The notes under the pieces are model-generated. The model was given only the letters and a program-made list of their open reading frames with translations. It was not told the origin of the DNA and did no database searches. Position numbers and translations under genes: made by a program. Below, piece by piece: positions 25,406 through 37,035 of a DNA stretch of 64,000 nt. Position 1 is the stretch's first letter; every line of letters starts with the position of its first letter. The stretch is from Tetmemena sp. SeJ-2015 (taxonomy: Eukaryota; Ciliophora; Spirotrichea; Sporadotrichida; Oxytrichidae), in assembly GCA_027382625.1 (NCBI GenBank), contig JAJKFJ010021175.1, positions 124,001 through 188,000 of the forward strand. Direction: 5' to 3'.

Positions 25406-26044
25406 ATGATTTATCTTTCCTATATTTGCTTTTATTTCAGTGAATAATGAATTTTATAAGAAGAGAATAGCGGTTTACATTCCACTGAAAGACGATGCAG
25501 TGGACAGGAAACTGGCAGAGTTCATTAACAACTATCCTGAGAGATCTAAGCTTAAGATCATGTTCATGAGAGAAAGTGAAGGCGTTTACTAGTTTGGCAC
25601 CAAAAGAGTCTACGTCAGAGTCGATAAGGACAAGATTAACAGTAAGTAAACAAATTTATCGGTTCTCGTCTTAATACTACCCCTGCACTTATCTTAGAGT
25701 CTAATCTTTTTGTTTAGTCCGAGTTGGAATTATTAATTTTCTTTCTAATGAATAAAAAGACGCTTATGTTTGTTGGAGGTGGATATCTGTCGATTGATGA
25801 ATTTTTGGATCAGTACACTCCTCAGGAACTGGAAAAGATGGAGAGAAAAGACCCTCTCAAGAAGTTCAGTGAAAAAGTTGCACTTATTTATTCACTATTC
25901 GATTTTATTTAATAGAGAAACTATTTTATAAATGCAGTACAAAAGACTTTAACTGGCAAGGAGTTGAGGGAGAGCTCTCCAATCAGATCGCCAGAGAGGT
26001 AGGCTAAATCTCCCTCAAGAGCCTCTTAAAATGGCAGGCAATGA
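25406..26044 (+). CDS. GAS2 (GAR) domain protein, putative microtubule binder
   Basis: Small protein with a GAS2-related domain: GVYQFGTKRVYVRV, then KINIRVGGGYLSIDEFLDQY, the RVGGGW/Y core that binds microtubules in GAS2/spectraplakins. The Lys/Arg/Ser-Pro-rich tail (SSPIRSPERQAKSPSRAS) also suits microtubule binding. Structure: ATG 25406-25408 interrupted by an IES (25407-25440); exon; GTAAGT intron 25642-25717 ending TTTAG; IES 25723-25771 (pointer GTTGG) exactly inside the VGG core; IES 25879-25932 (pointer TGCA); TGA 26042-26044. All four removals are needed for one frame matching the family. Its start lies 10 bp from the start proposed for TRAPPC9 on the other strand. Confidence 0.85.
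25407..25440. other. IES splitting the start codon, pointer TGA
   Basis: 34 nt; TGA copies at 25407-25409 and 25441-25443. Removal builds ATG AAT AAT GAA TTT (MNNEF) directly before KKRIAVYIPL; no other in-frame ATG exists upstream of that segment. Confidence 0.6.
25723..25771. other. IES inside GAS2 core, pointer GTTGG
   Basis: 49 nt; GTTGG copies at 25723-25727 and 25772-25776. Removal joins KINIRV to GGGYLSIDEF, the invariant GAS2 motif. No GT-AG intron can do this in frame. Confidence 0.9.
25879..25932. other. Stop-free 54-nt IES, pointer TGCA
   Basis: TGCA copies at 25879-25882 and 25933-25936. Length is a multiple of three with no TGA, so retention would add 18 residues; removal gives KKFSEKVAVQKTLTGKE. 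Confidence 0.65.
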
Positions 26045-26217
26045 AAATGCTTTAGAGACAAACTTTCAAATTTATTTAAGATGAGCACTTTATTTTGCAA
26101 TCCCTTTACTATTAAAATTTAATTTCAATATTAAATGGAAAGAGTTTCAAGGATGAATAATTTGCTAATTTATTAAATTAATATGAATTTTGTTTACGTA
26201 AGGATACTACAATAAAC

Positions 26218-29200
26218 TCATGTTTTAGGCATAAATTTATTTGATTGATTATAATAGCTGTCATAGAACAGCTGTTCAAATGAGAAATCTTTGAGTTTGT
26301 CTTGGTGTTTCATTTTCATCTCTATAATCTTGCTTTCTTCCACATACTTGTACCCAATAGAGTTCCTATAATAAATGGCTTGGACAAATCTTACTTAGAA
26401 AGATTAATGTGGGTAACTGTGCTGTTATGCTTCAGGAACTGACTCAGAATAAATAGATCCTCACTGAACAAGTTTTACTCCCTCAGGTTCAACTCTATCA
26501 ACTAGTTAGTTTTAAGTGCTAGCAAAGGCATAGTTCCTCCATTGATACTTATCAGCTCCACATTGTGTTCATAGATAAACTTGGCCAAGTATTTCAGTCC
26601 AAAAATAAGCATATAAAACAGAAGCGTGATTAGAACACTTAGAAGAATTTAATGAGTGAGAACTCGTTCATCTTAGAGTTCTTAAATTCTATTACTTTAG
26701 GAAGTGCATGCTGTTTGTAGGACTCATTTGGGAGTATAGGGTGACCTAGAATTTTTCTAAGCATAGTGATAAAATAAGACTATTCTTATAGTTGGAGTTG
26801 AGTAGATGTTATCTCTTAGTCTCATGAGCTCCTCTTTCACTTAGTCTAACTGAGTGAATCTGTATTTAGGATTTTGGTGCAACAGTCTCACCAAAATGTA
26901 GCACATATCATTCATTATATAGACTAGTATGCATTTTATAATCATTAGAGAGGATGTAGTCTTTGAAGAAATAGGGAACTTCGTAGACGTTTGAATCTGG
27001 ACTTCTCTCATTAAGCCTTCTCTTAGCAATAAACTCAGCAATAGCAAGAGTGGGAGGAGCACCTAAGAGTAGTCTGTATAGTATAGATCCGATGGAGTAT
27101 ATATCACACTATCTGTTTATCTTTTGCCTGTTAGCCAATTAGTATTCTATCACCTCTGGATTGGTCTCATCAAGCTTCCCATTATGAGAACTCAGCACTA
27201 AATCCAACTCTTGTCCTAGCTTCAGCTGCTCAGGTGAAATGTAACTCTTATTCCTTACTCTAGTATCGAAAATGCTCAAGTTATCTCCATCCTCAGGTGA
27301 GAAAATAGAAAAAGTATGATATCAGCAAACAATAATTATGAGAGATTGAACCCGAGAGCAAGCTTAGCTTCCCAACTGCAATAGTAAAGATTCATGAAGA
27401 ACATTTTCTCTAATTGCTTTATACATTCATATACATTATTTAAGACGTAATGCTTGTCTTTGAGAAACACTTCAGAGGGATTAAAGTTTGAATGGACTAT
27501 GTTTTGTAAGTGTAAGGTTTGTAGAAGATCTATGAGCTTTAATGTGATATTGATTGCCTCTATTTCCGAGAATTGAGTTCTCTTAGAAACATACTGTGAG
27601 TCGCTCTCAAACTCAGCTGACAGTATTTTAGAAAGCTATAGCTCTATAAATTCATAAAATAAGAATCTAGAGACTCCTCCTTCCTAATCTTAAGTGGAGA
27701 TTCCTCAACATCATCCTCTTTAATGGAAGAAAATTCTCCTCCTCTAAGTGCTTTCTTCTGCTTATCTTAGGTATATGAGCCATGAGAGTTTAAGATTTCC
27801 TAACCTTATAGATATTCCTCAAGAGAGATGCAACTAATTTCTTCTATTTCCCTGAATTAATACATTTATCATATTTAATCTTAAATGAAAATGATCTTGT
27901 TCGGTAACAGGCCAAAATTCTTCACTTGGTTGATCTTTAAAATCAAATGAGAATTGATTGGATGAAATAAAATCCTATCAGCTGCTTTCTTATTCTAATT
28001 TTAAGTGAGAGTATTGAGAAGGAGAGTTTCGCGCCACAAGTTTCTGTAGAGATAGTACTCTTCAAACTTGGAGTCATCCAATATGAAAAAGTCAAAAATG
28101 TGCTCCTTCTTTTACAAAAATAGCAAATCCATTTAAGTGAGTGTTTCTTTTCCAGCTCAAAGATGGCCTCTGCCCTCACTCTGAAAGAGTATTATAGATT
28201 GTAGAGTGTTTGGTATCTCTACTGTGCTCCGAAACCTAAGTTTTGGGCTTTGGATGCATCATTCTTGTTCTCATTTTGAATTATTCATCCTAGGATTGGA
28301 AACACAACTTAAGCTAATTTATGATGCTAATAGTATTGGAAAGGTTAATGAGTTGTTAGATGACATCTTGCCCATGGTTCTGATTAGCTGAGCTGGCATT
28401 AGCTTGCATGTTTGCGCTTCTTGCAGAGCTGTTTAATGGTAGTGCCTCAGAATCTAAAACTGCAGCATCTCTCCTCTCTCTTGATCCATTATTTGCTGAA
28501 GGACGATTATTTTTGCATTTAAAATTTAAATGCATAAAAGAAGTAGATTAGAAATCTCGAGGACTTTGAGAGCACTCTAGCGTCTCGAACCTAAGCCTGA
28601 ATTATTGAGACTTTCTCTTCTCTTTGCACTTTGATGAGACTAAGGAACGACGTTGTTGTTGTTATTGTTTCCAGATTTTCCAAAAACTGAGTCTCCTGCA
28701 AGTAGTCATTAAAGAACAAATAAAGAGTATTATGATGTTTTTGCTAGTCCCTTCTCTAAGATTTGATTGTAACTTATTACCTCCTTAACTAGATACTTTC
28801 CTAAGAAAAGATTGCCTGGTTCCAAGTAGTCAGGAAGTCTGTTACTCCTCAATTACTTGCAAAACTGGGCAGACTTTGTTCCAACCTCATCCACAACACT
28901 CGCTAGTTCCTTTGACAGAATAATATATGTGATCCAGAATAGAATATTAATAGTAATTAGAATAGTCAGTAGTTTGATAAACTCGGATTTGGTGTATTTC
29001 TCTTTTGCAGCTCCACTACTTGGTCCTGCTCCTTATCCAAAAAGTTTGGTCTCTACTGCGCGATAAACTTCTAGCAGAAAAGGACGCTTCAGGGATAAAA
29101 GAGTAGAGAAAATCGTAATTGCCTTCTCTAAGAAAAACCTTAGTTCTTCAACTCGCATTTGCAACTCATCAGTGTAACAGTAGAGATCAAACAGGACCTA

Positions 29201-29606
29201 AAAAATTAGTTTATTTCAACGATCCTAACAGTGAAATTTATCGTCTAGATCTGATCGAGAGTAGAGAACTAAATCAGTCAAAACTTCAAACATATCTATC
29301 TCTAGTCCTTGAGTCAGCCATCTCTGAAAGATTAATTCGTATGGATAAAAGTTACAAGATAGTTTAGCTTTATTTCCTGGTCCATGCCTTAAAGAAGCTT
29401 TTCTTTGAAATCTTTTGGGACCATGAAAAGTGGTTTACCAAGATCAGTCCATCGACGCATGATTTCATCAATCATCGAGATAGTTATGTAGCTTTGCTCT
29501 AAGCTCTAAATTTAAGTTCTTATATGATATTCTGATTTCAAAATTCAATTACCTGCAGGAAGACAACCTAATTAGACTTTTTATCTGTCTCGTTTAAGTT
29601 TCCCAT
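26218..29606 (-). CDS. Membrane protein with pseudokinase domain and LRR-like tail
   Basis: Start ATG 29604-29606 (MGNLNETDKK, possible N-myristoylation), intron GTAATT...TTTAG just after VVFLQ, stop 26218-26220. Order: helical N-terminal region with a weakly EF-hand-like stretch (FEVLTDLVLYSRSDLDDKF); one transmembrane segment (KLLTILITINILFWITYIIL, ~28920-28980); Asn/Ser-rich linker (~28400-28680); protein-kinase fold with NIVHSNFNPSEVFL where HRDxKPxN is expected, YISPEQL at the APE position and CDIYSIGSILYRLLLG as subdomain IX (~26800-27560); then LRR-like units (LIELNLREQNLFSEDLFILS, ~26450-26560). The catalytic HRD aspartate is replaced (HSN) and no DFG is seen, so it is probably a pseudokinase. 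IESs at 28708-28749 and 26913-26946 are resolved; others remain. Confidence 0.7.
26913..26946. other. IES in pseudokinase, pointer AATGAT (minus strand)
   Basis: 34 nt; plus-strand ATCATT at 26907-26912 and 26941-26946. Removal joins FFKDYILSND to MCYILVRLLHQNP across a TGA. Confidence 0.75.
28708..28749. other. IES, pointer GACTA (minus strand)
   Basis: 42 nt; plus-strand TAGTC at 28703-28707 and 28745-28749. It holds an in-frame TGA; removal joins YNQILEKGL to LAGDSVFGKSG and links the membrane and kinase halves. Confidence 0.75.
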
Positions 29607-29758
29607 TTAATTCAAATCAAATTATAATTTCATTCGTATATTTGCATCTCTACAATAAATGAAAACACTATTGATGATCTAATTAATTATCTTTAAATTA
29701 TTCGGAGAAATTTTATAACAATTGGGTTCTCAAATTTCTTGTTCTTTTTGTTAATTCT

Positions 29759-32700
29759 TCAGGAATTATTTGGCAATTTGCTGAAAATTTTGGCTGTAGG
29801 CAATATAAATTTATATTCATAGATAAATACTTTCTATGTTTAATTGATTTAAATGCTGGCTTCTTTTAAATTTTTCTTCTTCATGCAATTCTGCTTATAT
29901 TATAATCCAATCTTATTAAATTAAGCTAATATAATGATGAAGCTTAATAATTTCCAAAGGTCATAGAACGGTATGCGCTAGTCCAAATAATCCTTCTTTA
30001 GGAAGAGGCAGCATACCTTACTTCCCTCGCTCACTACTATATCCCCATAGTAATTCAGAGTCTTAATCCTGAAGAAATCACTCATCCCGAAAAAGTCCCC
30101 TCTTTTTAGAATAAATAATTAGTAAACACTCATTTGAATGAATTTTAGAAATTTGCTTTCATTCTTGTTATTTTACTCGCAGCATTTGCGCTGCTAAGTT
30201 TACCCTTCTTCATTAGAAGCCTTTTCATCTTTGATTTTATTAAGTGAAACACTCTATCTTATGTGTCGAGTGTAATGTTAGCAGGCACATTTTAAGCTCA
30301 ATTATAAAAATGATACTTCATTTGTGCTTCTGTATTTGATCCTAGTTTTAAGAAGCTTCGTAGTTAGACCTAACCAAGCAACTACCCTCATCTACAATAT
30401 ATAAGCCATCCATGTCCTACCCGCCATCAATTAAACTTCGACCACTGGTCCCTTGCACTTAATATACTTTGCAATATTCTTAAAGTACTTCCAAGTTTTG
30501 CTTTAGCACTTTTTCAATTAAGTACTCTATCTTCTCCTTTTCACTCCTTCGTTGAAGCTTTGTGTTAAATATCTCTTTATTTATTTCAAGTTGTAGACTT
30601 ATAGAGTCTTCTTTTACATCATTCTTTAAAAAAGTTTTTTAAAAGTTGATATAATAAATTCTGCCCGTTTTAAATCATCTATGAAGCCTCTTTAAGATAA
30701 ATATTTTTTCAGCCTGAGGCTTAGTTGGGGCGAATATTGAATTTCCTTGATCGGACTTAATATAAGTGTTATTAAGTTTTAATAGGTCTCTTTCTATTGG
30801 GTTAGGATTGACAATCTGATCTATCATAAACTCAGTCTTTTTAAGAGCATTTAAATGCACTCTTGATTCTTGGTGCGCTTTGCTTTAAAAATAGCTCTCT
30901 CAGGCAAAAATTAACTTGGGTTACTCAAGATAGCAGCATCTAATTTCTATGAATTTTAAGATATTTGTTATGAGCTTTGAGGAGGGGATGTTTTAGGCTT
31001 TAAGAAATCCATTTTATCTTGCTTAAAGGGCGAATGTACTCGTTCTCCCTAATTATTCTTGATGTCTATAGTTGGGCTCTACTTTTACACAACTGAAACT
31101 CTATTCTGTATTAAGCCTTTTAATCCCTTATGAAATAGCTCTTTTAGTCGAGATTAGATGCTATTCTTCTCTATAGCTGCTTACTTCTTTTACCTTTCAA
31201 TAGCAAGGGTGGATAGTCTGTCCCCGTAAAAGTAATCTGAGAAATTCTTAAGCTTTGACTTTAACGCTTATCTTATTATAACTTAGCCAGAGTTATATTC
31301 CCTCATCTTTAACTAATTCAAAAGCAAGAAGATACATAGTCTGCAATGACACTCCTTCAAAAATTTAAGCAAATTTAAATATGTCTAGAATATATGATGA
31401 GTATGAAAAATGGGATGTCCCTAAAGAGTTTTCAACAAAATCATATCATTGGTGACTCCTTAACTATCCCAAATAAAGTCAAAGAAACGTTTCTCACACA
31501 CAATCACACTACTCTTTTCATAATGACTGCTTGAAATAATCCAGTTTTAAAAGTAATTTGACTCCCCATTGTCTATCTTATCATAGTTAAGTATATCTCC
31601 AGGGCTTAGATTAGCAATTACATCTGGATCAGTGATGGTTTTTTTGTGGGACATCATTTAGAATCTACCTGATAGAACTATTTTTACATAGTCTTCCTGA
31701 AGAAATACGATTTAATTTGGCTGATAAACTTCCACTTTGAAGTTCTTTATGAAATGTAGTAGCTTAGTTAAATTGATTTAATATGAAAGTTAGCTATTCT
31801 TTGTTATATCTACAGAAGAAGGATAATTTTTAGAGGCAGAGAGCTGATTCATCGAGCTTGTCGTAGAGCCATCCATCGTCTTGGATGTAATTTCTAGCAA
31901 CTATAGTGCCTAACTCTATATCTTCTGGTTTTATAAACTTCACTTTAGTCAAGTAAAGAAAATAAAATATTGAACTACTAAAAAGTACTCCAGCGCTTAT
32001 CTATTAAGGATATTATTTGTATCGTCAAGGTTCAAAGACGATGATTATTCAGCAGCTTCATCTTTAGAAGGGTCATTATTCTTTCTTTAATTGGACTAAA
32101 CCAGCTTATAGAGTTATGCGGCTTCCTCATACTTAAAAATAAAAGATGAAGGGTTGGTGATGATGATGGTTACTCCTTTAGATATCTCATTATAACTGCC
32201 TTAATGAAGACATACTGAGGTTTTCCCTTTTACAAGATCTTATTCTGGTTACCCTTTAAAGCTCTAAGCACTTTTTGAAATAATCCTTAAAGATAGCAAA
32301 AGCTGTTCATACCATTTAATTTATAAATTCTTTAAAGTTAATATTCTTGATTTATTTAATATTTAAGTGCTTCTTATATTTCTGAGTTTAAATGCAGCAC
32401 AAAATAATCCCATAAAGAGCGCCCTCATTACTCAGTCTATCTTTTAAGAACTGCTGATTCTATTTAATTATGTTGGTATAGTATATCATACTCTCCTCAA
32501 ATTTTTGTATTTGGTAAAGCATTCCTGCTAAGTTTAAATGAGCTTACAACTTAATCAAAAAATAAATTCTAATTACATGTTCGAAAAATCTAAAGCTATA
32601 GATTTCTATAAGGAATCAATGCAAGCGTTGAACTTTTTCTTCTTCTAATAAAAGAAAGCTTAAGTAGATAAAAGTGAATATAAGAATTATACATAATATT

Positions 32701-35512
32701 TAGGCTTTGTTTAGCCAGAAGTTCGAGTCTCTAAAAACTTGCGAGCAAGATGGTTGCTGAGTAGTGCTTGAAATTGAGCTAGGATCTCTGGTTAAATTTC
32801 TGTTATTTAATTAAGTTCTCTCGTTTTAGTACTCAGATATATCTGATTATTCCTCCACCTCTCTATAATGTTGTAAGGTGCGAGAGGAAATCTTATTGTT
32901 TCTTTATAATAAATCTCCTTTTAAAGAAGCCTCTCTTTTAAGTACAGTTGAGTAATGCTTATTCAACCCATTATTGGATTCGTTTCTTCTTATAAGATTT
33001 TGATAAGGATTCTTTGTTCTAACGGGAGAATTGCTTGCAATGATTGACTGCTGATTAGTTTAGATTTAAGAGCGAGAAATTTCAGAATCTCCTACTTACT
33101 GAACTATTGACATTTACGGATGATTGATGACAAAAACCTTATTAATTTTTGGAAGGGCATCGGTTAAATACTCTGAGGATTTGTTGTTTATCGTATTCTA
33201 GCTAAGATTCATAAGCTCCTCTGTTTAGAAATGCTTTGAATCTACGTATCTAGATATACTTACTCTTTCTTTCAAGGCTCGAACTCTATCCCTTGCAGTT
33301 TTATCTTGCATATTCATGAGTCTATCTGTCTTCATTCCAAATTGATTATGAGGGTGATTTGAGTAATATTTAAGCATCATTGACTTCTTCTATTTCATTA
33401 TAATTAGCGATATTAAATTATAATGGAGAGTAAATTTTCATTTGTTACGGAATTGCTTGCCTATTTTAAGGTTTGGGTTTCTTCAACTTTTAAATTTTCT
33501 TGAGATTCTGGCTAATTCCTCAATTTATTTACTCTTTAGACTCCAAATGGAACTTTATAGTAGTCATACTTCAATTTATCCAAGAATCGAGCATTTCTGG
33601 CTTGCATTTCTTCGGTGCATCCACTCTGGTTAAGATCGTCATCTTGAGTCTATGTTTAGGAAAGTGATGTATCTTGAGAATATAAGTGCTTTTTATAGGA
33701 ATTTAGTGCCAAAGAAGGAGCTGTTTTTTGTGTATTCGGTTAGTTTTAAATTCAAGCTAATGATAATAAATTGAAACTGTAAATAGTTTATACTCTATGC
33801 AAGAAATTCAGACTGGTCATTTGCATTATAGACAATTCTATGGTCAAATATCTTAAGCTTTCTTATGCTTAAATCTCCTCGAGCTGGATCTTATTCTAAC
33901 TACTTTTACGAGAACTAGACTCTATTTCTCATCGGTAATGAATTTGTAGTGTAGTTAGATTAGCCTGAAAGTAGATTATTTCTGCTTTAATCTGACTGGA
34001 GTAATTTGCCTATATCTGGTGAGAGAAAAATCTTAACATTAGAAGCTCTATTCAAACTTTAGCTATCCAATTTAGCTGCCAAGCTTTATTTGAGAAGGAA
34101 AGTCTATTTTTAATTTCAGTCTAGGGTTACCTTTTCGGGTTAAGGTCTACATTACTTAGGAATTATACACTTGACTTGGATCTGACTTGATCTTCAGTCT
34201 GTAAACTTGCTTTGCTTTCTTTTCTAATACCGGTTTCCTTTTTTAATGCCATGTCTGAGTCAACTCTTTTCTGAATTTGATGAGTATTCTTTCTGCTTTG
34301 CTTTTTTGAATCTTCTATTTTGTCAACCACAGACTTGATCTCTAAGTGTCTCAGTTATTCAGGAGTGAATAAATGCCCTCGAGGAGTCAAATTGGAAGGG
34401 TCAAGATGCCTAAATGCAGAAAAATTGCCTGGTGTGTGGCTATTGAGATTCGACCATCTTGCGGATAGCTGAGAAGTTTAGAGGCCTTAACCATCTTTTA
34501 AAACATATAATGATTTTATATTAAATCAGATTGAGGTTCGATACCTGCTGTCGTTGCTTGAGTCCTTTATGAAGAGAGCAATCCAGATGCTAAGATTTAT
34601 TTAGGGAATTTGAATTCGCTTCATCTGATTTTTCTGCTATAAATTATTGGTATTTAGTCGACCCTAAGGAACTGAAAATAGGCTCTTCCTGCTTTGGCTA
34701 TTTTCTTAAGGATACTCATTAGGGTATAAGTTATCACTAGTATAATCGTGATCTCGTTAACTCTCTTCCAAATATCGAGCTTGATCTTTAAATATAATTT
34801 AATGTGAAAATTTATTGATGATTAGGGTTGAGGTATAGCTTATTATCAATATATTCCTTGACTTGAGAAGGTATTTAAGAATATACTGCTTTTTTCTTAG
34901 GCTCATATTTTGAAAGTACATCTTTAGTTTCTTGAGGAAGGTTTAACTTTCTCAATGAGGGCATATTCTTGATATCCAGGTTAACTGACTAAGCTAACCA
35001 GTCATCTAGTGACTCCTCTGTAACAACAACGAGCTAGTGTTATTAATCCTAGTTGCCATTTTAAGAAAGATATATAGTTAACAAATGTCATTTTAGACAA
35101 GCTTAGGATCTCGAAGAGCTTTGTTTTAATTAGCCATTGGCGAAGTTTGGAGAGAGAGGTAGAGTTTAATCTTATAATTCATCTTGGAGAAGCTTAACAT
35201 CTTCCATCAAGAGCTGTTGCTCTGACTTTATAGGCATTAGCTTCTTCCTTCTTTCAATGTACATCATTATAATAAAGGGAATAAATGTTTTGGAGTTGTT
35301 ATTCTGGAGTGGTGATCGTATACTTGAAGGAAGGAACTGAGGAAGTTGATATGTCTCCCTCAGTTTCCGTTTAATGTTCTTCCTATTGATAATGTCTTTA
35401 GGGTTTGAGCTTTTAGGTTGAAGCCGTCTGCTTAGTTTTCTATCTTGTACTTTAGGGGCTTTTAATTCTTAGTTTCACTTTGAACCTAAATGAGAATGTT
35501 TGAGGACTTCAT
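29759..35512 (-). CDS. Large protein with TPR-like and cyclic-nucleotide-binding regions
   Basis: Start ATG 35510-35512 (MKSSNILIQVQSETK), apparent stop 29759-29761. Order: long disordered N-terminus (RRLQPKSSNPKDIINRK; TEESLDDWLAQSVNLDIKNM; MALKKETGIRKES), TPR-like helices (HLNLAGMLYQIQKFEESM, ~32480-32570), a segment VTIIITNPSSFIFKYEEA, then cNMP-binding-domain folds (QLTFIKNFKVEVYQPNQIVF; DIKNN linker; LIDGGQDMDGLYIVDEGSC; KRGDFFGMSDFFRIKTLN, ~29980-31790). Two IESs with good pointers (33371-33414, 31755-31788) join what first look like three genes with gaps of only 14 and 72 bp; the second fuses KEQLTF to IKNFKVEVY, completing a cNMP domain. The join near 31950-32010 is inferred, so two genes remain possible. 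The ligand cannot be told. Confidence 0.6.
31755..31788. other. IES, 7-bp pointer TTTCATA (minus strand)
   Basis: 34 nt; plus-strand TATGAAA at 31748-31754 and 31782-31788. Removal joins CRYNKEQLTF to IKNFKVEVYQPNQ, the first strand of a cNMP-binding domain. Confidence 0.8.
33371..33414. other. IES, pointer AATAT (minus strand)
   Basis: 44 nt; plus-strand ATATT at 33366-33370 and 33410-33414. It contains a TGA that otherwise ends the upstream frame; removal joins NENLLSIIIQY to YSNHPHNQFGM. Confidence 0.65.
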
Positions 35513-35673
35513 TTGAGCGGAGATTCTTAATTTTTGTTCTTATTTTATTTCTAATCCAAATTATTCTTTCCAGTTACTAAAAAGTAAAAGTAAGCAATTA
35601 GAAATCGATAACAACCAATTTAAATTAAACTCCTATTTAAAAAAATTTGGATTATCTTTATTTCCAAGAGTGT

Positions 35674-36609
35674 TCAATCTTTCTTATTCTAATTGACTGA
35701 GAAGTCTATCTGTCCATCTCCACTAGAGTATTCATACTTAGTAGGTACTGGTTTCAAATCCATCCTTCCCTTGCCATCAAACATAACCTATGCAATTTTC
35801 TCATCTAGCTCATCCAGAGGACACTGAAGTCTTTCTTCCAATTTTGCGGCTACGAAATTGCTCTAGTTAGCCCACCTTTTCAAAGATTCTGCTATGAGGT
35901 TGTGTGCAAAACCCTCGAACTTTCTATTCGAATGCTTCATCTAATTGTACTGAGTGTTGAAGATCACTCACAACATTTGCATGTGCATGATCATTCTTCA
36001 AATAAGAAGTAGTTCAAATATATTTTATAATTTTGACTGACTATTGAATCTATTCGACATCTCTCTTGTGAAGTATGTTTTCTCCAATGCTAAGCTTTTC
36101 AATGCAGAAATTAGTCTTGAGTGCATCTCCAATAGCATGTCCTCCCTTTTCTGAGATACCGCAGTTGAACACCTCCAGCTCAATCAGAGTTTTGTGATCA
36201 CGAATAAGCTCTGATACTGCTTCTGCTCCCTGGTCACCTATAATTGAGTTGCGGAAGTACAGGTATCTCAGTGAATGATTGTTCTGGAGTTGTTTGCACA
36301 ATTGCTCAGCACATACCCCATCCAACTATAATTATCTCATTAGACAATGAATCACTCTCTTACTTTGCAGTCAGCGATATTTAGGAGTTCTATGTCTGTG
36401 TTCTTGTCAAATACCTTTATCAGAATCTTGAAATTTTGACTTCCTATGTCATTCTCAGAAAGATCCAGCACCTTAAGCCTGGAGGTGTTTTCAAGAGCCA
36501 GTGAAAAGTGTTCCATTCCCAAGCTGTCATAAAAATTTTAAAGAGTGATCTTAATTCCATGAAAATAAAAGAAGTTATAAAATGCAAACGCTTAAATAAC
36601 TGACTGCAT
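35674..36609 (-). CDS. RNI-type leucine-rich repeat protein
   Basis: Start ATG 36607-36609 (MQSVIQAFAFYNFF), stop 35674-35676. Contains ribonuclease-inhibitor-like LRRs: LKVLDLSENDIGSQNFKIL, LRYLYFRNSIIGDQGAEAV, LIELEVFNCGISEKGG and IEKLSIGENIL, ~27-28 residues each. A 38-nt intron (GTAAGAGA...TTATAG, ~36328-36365) joins LLNIADCK to LDGVCAEQLC. After the repeats comes a helical tail (FEGFAHNLIAESLKRW, EEKIAQVMF-like). An insert near 35940-36050 is needed to keep frame but its borders are not resolved. Such LRR proteins are scaffolds in axonemal or RanGAP-like settings; no specific partner is implied. Confidence 0.7.
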
Positions 36610-37035
36610 TTTAATAGTAGGCTAAGTTATTTATGTAAATATTAACTAGCACCAAGATCTGACCTTAAAATATTTTGAAAAATGGTTTCGACTAACCTTT
36701 AACTAGTTATTGAGTCAGGGATAGTTTAGATATCTATAGATAGAATCGATAATAACTTGGAAACTTAAAATTCCATATAGAACAAGCAAAACCAATTATA
36801 TATGTTTAGCCTATCTGAGGACATCACTTTCTTTTTTAAATTAGGATAATTAAATATCATCAAAAATATCTGTTTTCACTCATAACTGATCATCTTATTA
36901 TAAACCTTTTGATTTAAAATAGCAATATATCTTCCTTCTGAGCAGGGTTTATATGTGTCAAACCTAGCCTTATTTAATCCATTATCCATCAAATCCAAAC
37001 AATCAGTTGAGTGAGGCTGCCCTGTTTATTTGCTC
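36610..37035. other. AT-rich intergenic region
   Basis: About 425 bp upstream of the LRR gene and downstream of the coiled-coil gene. No coding frame, repeat or RNA gene seen. Confidence 0.4.

Noticed and set aside
31700..31876. Independent start MDGSTTSSMNQLSASK for a cNMP-binding gene
   Set aside because: A TTTCATA-pointer IES joins a different upstream frame (DGWLYDKLDESALC) into the domain; the ATG lies in a frame used only because the IES was left in.
33423..33760. Plus-strand frame starting MESKFSFVTELLAYFK with a plausible GT-AG intron
   Set aside because: The minus strand of the same stretch is continuously coding (NQSGCTEEMQARNARF..., NKLRNQPESQENLK) and links to flanking exons, so the plus frame is antisense shadow.
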